A stretch of DNA of 64,000 nucleotides from Parasphingopyxis marina (GTDB lineage Bacteria; Pseudomonadota; Alphaproteobacteria; Sphingomonadales; Sphingomonadaceae): assembly GCF_014237875.1 (NCBI RefSeq), contig NZ_JACJVJ010000002.1, positions 835,300 through 899,299 of the forward strand, given 5' to 3'. The position numbers were made by a program, and so were the translations under genes. This document shows positions 61,977-64,000 of the stretch, one piece after another; the first letter of the stretch is position 1; each line of letters opens with the position of its first letter. Under the pieces are notes generated by a model. It was not told the DNA's origin. It was given only the letters and a program-made list of their open reading frames with translations, and did no database searches.

Positions 61977-62984
61977 ATGGCCCTGCCGCAACGCCAGCTC
62001 GGATCGCTCACTGTTTCGGCCTTCGGCTATGGCTGTATGGGGCTGAGCCACGCCTATGACACGGCGCCCGAGATCGAACATTCCACAAAGGTGCTGAACA
62101 AGGCGCTCGATCTCGGCGTCACCATGCTCGACACCGCAGCGCTTTACGGCTTCGGCAAGAATGAGGAACTGCTCGGCAACGCGGTCATGCACCGCCGGGA
62201 CGAGTTCACCCTCGCCAGCAAATGCGTGCTCGACGTGATCGACGGCAAGCGCGGGCTGGACGCCTCTCCCAAGGCCATCGCCAATACGCTGGATGCGGCG
62301 CTGAAACGGCTCAAGACCGATTTCATCGATCTCTATTATCTCCACCGGTTCGACAAGAATGTGCCGATCGAGGAATCGATGGGCGCGCTCGTCCGCGCCA
62401 AGGAAGACGGCAAGATCGGCGCCATCGGCGTTTCCGAAATGTCGGCGGAAACCATTCGCCGCGCCCATGCCGTTCATCCGCTCGCCGCCGTGCAGAGCGA
62501 ATATTCGCCGGTCGTTCGCAATCCGGAAATCGCCGTGCTCGACGCCTGCGAGGAACTCGGCATCGGTTTCGTCGCCTTTTCGCCGACGGCGCGCGGGCTG
62601 CTCGCCGATTCCATCCATGACGACAATTATGCCGAAGGCGATCTACGCGCTGCGATGCCGCGCTTCACCGAGCCGCTGCTGAGCCACAATCTGAAGGCGG
62701 TGGCGAAGTTCAACGCGCTCGCCGCAGAACTTGGCCATACCCCCGCGCAGCTTTCGCTTGCCTGGGTATCGGCTCGCCGCCCCTTCATCGTGCCGATCGC
62801 CGGTACGCGCAGTTTCGAGCATCTTGAGGAGAATATTGCCGCTACGGAAATAAGGCTTTCCGAGGAGTCGATCTTGGAGATCGAAAAGATTTTTTCCGGC
62901 GACGCGATCAGGGGTCCGCGTTATGCGGCTGTTCCGCAGTCGCAAATCGACACCGAAACCTTCGCCGATGAGGAGCTTGCCTAG
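61977..62984 (+). CDS. Aldo/keto reductase
   Basis: LGVTMLDTAALYGFGKNEELLGNAV, DFIDLYYLHRFDKNVPIEESMGAL, IGAIGVSEMSAETIRRAHAVHPLAAVQSEYSP. Confidence 0.94.
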   Translation: MALPQRQLGSLTVSAFGYGCMGLSHAYDTAPEIEHSTKVLNKALDLGVTMLDTAALYGFGKNEELLGNAVMHRRDEFTLASKCVLDVIDGKRGLDASPKAIANTLDAALKRLKTDFIDLYYLHRFDKNVPIEESMGALVRAKEDGKIGAIGVSEMSAETIRRAHAVHPLAAVQSEYSPVVRNPEIAVLDACEELGIGFVAFSPTARGLLADSIHDDNYAEGDLRAAMPRFTEPLLSHNLKAVAKFNALAAELGHTPAQLSLAWVSARRPFIVPIAGTRSFEHLEENIAATEIRLSEESILEIEKIFSGDAIRGPRYAAVPQSQIDTETFADEELA

Positions 62985-62986
62985 GC

Positions 62987-63850
62987 ATGACCGCCCCCAA
63001 TTTCATCCTGACCTTTTCCTGCCAGGACCAGGTCGGCATCGTCGCGACGGTGACCGGAAAGCTTGCCGAGCTTGAAGGCTTCATCCTCGACAGCCAGCAA
63101 TATGCCGATCTCGATCAGGGGCGCTTTTTCATGCGCATCGTCTTCCAGAAGGGCGGCGACGCTTTCCCCGAAGACACCGCGGCCCTGCGCGCGGCGATGG
63201 CGCCGATCGCAAAGCAATTCGATTTCCGCTGGTCGCTGACCGACAGCGAAGACAAGCCGCGTATCGTGATCGCCGTGTCGCAGGGCACCCACTGCCTCAA
63301 CGCGCTGCTGCATCGCTGGAAATCCGGTTTCCTGCCGATCGAGCCGGTCGCCGTCATCTCGAACCACGAAACCTGCCGCTCGCTTACCGAATGGCACGGC
63401 GTGCCGTTCCACTATCTGCCGGTCACCAACGAAAATCGCGCCGAACAGGAAGCGGCGATCCTCGACCTGATGGAGGGCTCAAACGCCGAATATCTGGTGC
63501 TTGCCCGTTATATGCAGATCCTGTCGGACGATTTCAGCACCAAGCTTTCCGGCCGCTGCATCAACATCCATCACAGCTTCCTGCCCGGCTTCAAGGGCGC
63601 GAAACCCTATCACCAGGCGCATGAGCGCGGCGTGAAACTGATCGGAGCGACCGCGCATTTCGTGACGCCGGACCTCGACGAAGGGCCGATCATCGAACAG
63701 CAGGTCGAGCGCGTCGACCATCGCGCCACGGCGGACTTCATGGCCCGCATCGGCCGCGACATCGAAGCGCAGACCCTGGCGCGCGCGATCCACTGGGTTG
63801 CCGAGCGGCGCGTGATCCTCAACGGCAAGCGCACGGTGGTGTTCCGGTGA
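62987..63850 (+). CDS. purU: Formyltetrahydrofolate deformylase
   Basis: ACT domain (FILTFSCQDQVGIVATVTGKLAELEGFILDSQQY); VAVISNHETCRSLTEWHGVPFHYLPV; INIHHSFLPGFKGAKPYHQAHERGVKLIGATAHFVTPDLDEGPIIEQ. Confidence 0.96.
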   Translation: MTAPNFILTFSCQDQVGIVATVTGKLAELEGFILDSQQYADLDQGRFFMRIVFQKGGDAFPEDTAALRAAMAPIAKQFDFRWSLTDSEDKPRIVIAVSQGTHCLNALLHRWKSGFLPIEPVAVISNHETCRSLTEWHGVPFHYLPVTNENRAEQEAAILDLMEGSNAEYLVLARYMQILSDDFSTKLSGRCINIHHSFLPGFKGAKPYHQAHERGVKLIGATAHFVTPDLDEGPIIEQQVERVDHRATADFMARIGRDIEAQTLARAIHWVAERRVILNGKRTVVFR

Positions 63851-64000
63851 CCTTCGAGACCGTTTCCGAGAACAAGGCGTTCGGCGGAACGCAGGGCGTC
63901 TATTCGCATGCCAGCGGCGAGACGGGCACGCCGATGACCTTTTCGGTTTTCGTACCGGACCATGCGGACGGCGCGAAGCTGCCGGTCCTCTGGTATCTGT
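63847..64000 (+). CDS. S-formylglutathione hydrolase (partial, runs off window; GTG start overlapping purU stop)
   Basis: Manual translation MTFETVSENKAFGGTQGVYSHASGETGTPMTFSVFVPDHADGAKLPVLWYL matches the N-terminus of esterase D/FghA-type proteins. Confidence 0.85.
   Translation, partial: MTFETVSENKAFGGTQGVYSHASGETGTPMTFSVFVPDHADGAKLPVLWYL

Overview
GC-rich chromosomal window from what looks like a sphingomonad alphaproteobacterium (taxonomic call is an inference from gene content and protein style). Most of 0-53 kb is ordinary core genome: M48 protease, RNase E, amidase, PBP1A, prfB, thyA-folA, ribF, ileS-lspA-BamF-like lipoprotein, MscS, metC-sseA, queF, HerA-like ATPase, degP-hflC-hflK, mrp, cysQ, pmbA, ubiA, rsmE, gshA, NAT, yhhQ, LOG, NupC, cdd, rlmB, ferredoxin, AlkA. 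Two tRNAs are present (Gly-TCC and Tyr-GTA, both minus strand). The main accessory block is at about 53.8-64.0 kb. It is a complete protocatechuate 4,5-cleavage (lignin-aromatic) regulon. ligI-ligU-ligK run leftward; a LysR-type regulator with two apparent N-terminal HTH domains, a DUF1932 dehydrogenase, ligJ-ligA-ligB-ligC, an aldo/keto reductase, purU and the start of an S-formylglutathione hydrolase run rightward. The last three couple ring cleavage to C1 disposal. The best leads are the tandem-HTH LysR regulator with a palindromic operator candidate, and the DUF1932/AKR/purU/fghA extension of the lig operon. Others are a 22-bp element present as two exact inverted copies at gene 3' ends, REP/MITE-like inverted repeats, a compositional mosaic in the ileS editing domain, a secreted small protein with an apparent ATA start, a nucleoside-salvage cluster with an embedded 2OG-Fe(II) oxygenase, and a P-domain/DUF11 secreted protein without a protease. 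No CRISPR array, prophage, transposase or classical defence system was seen.
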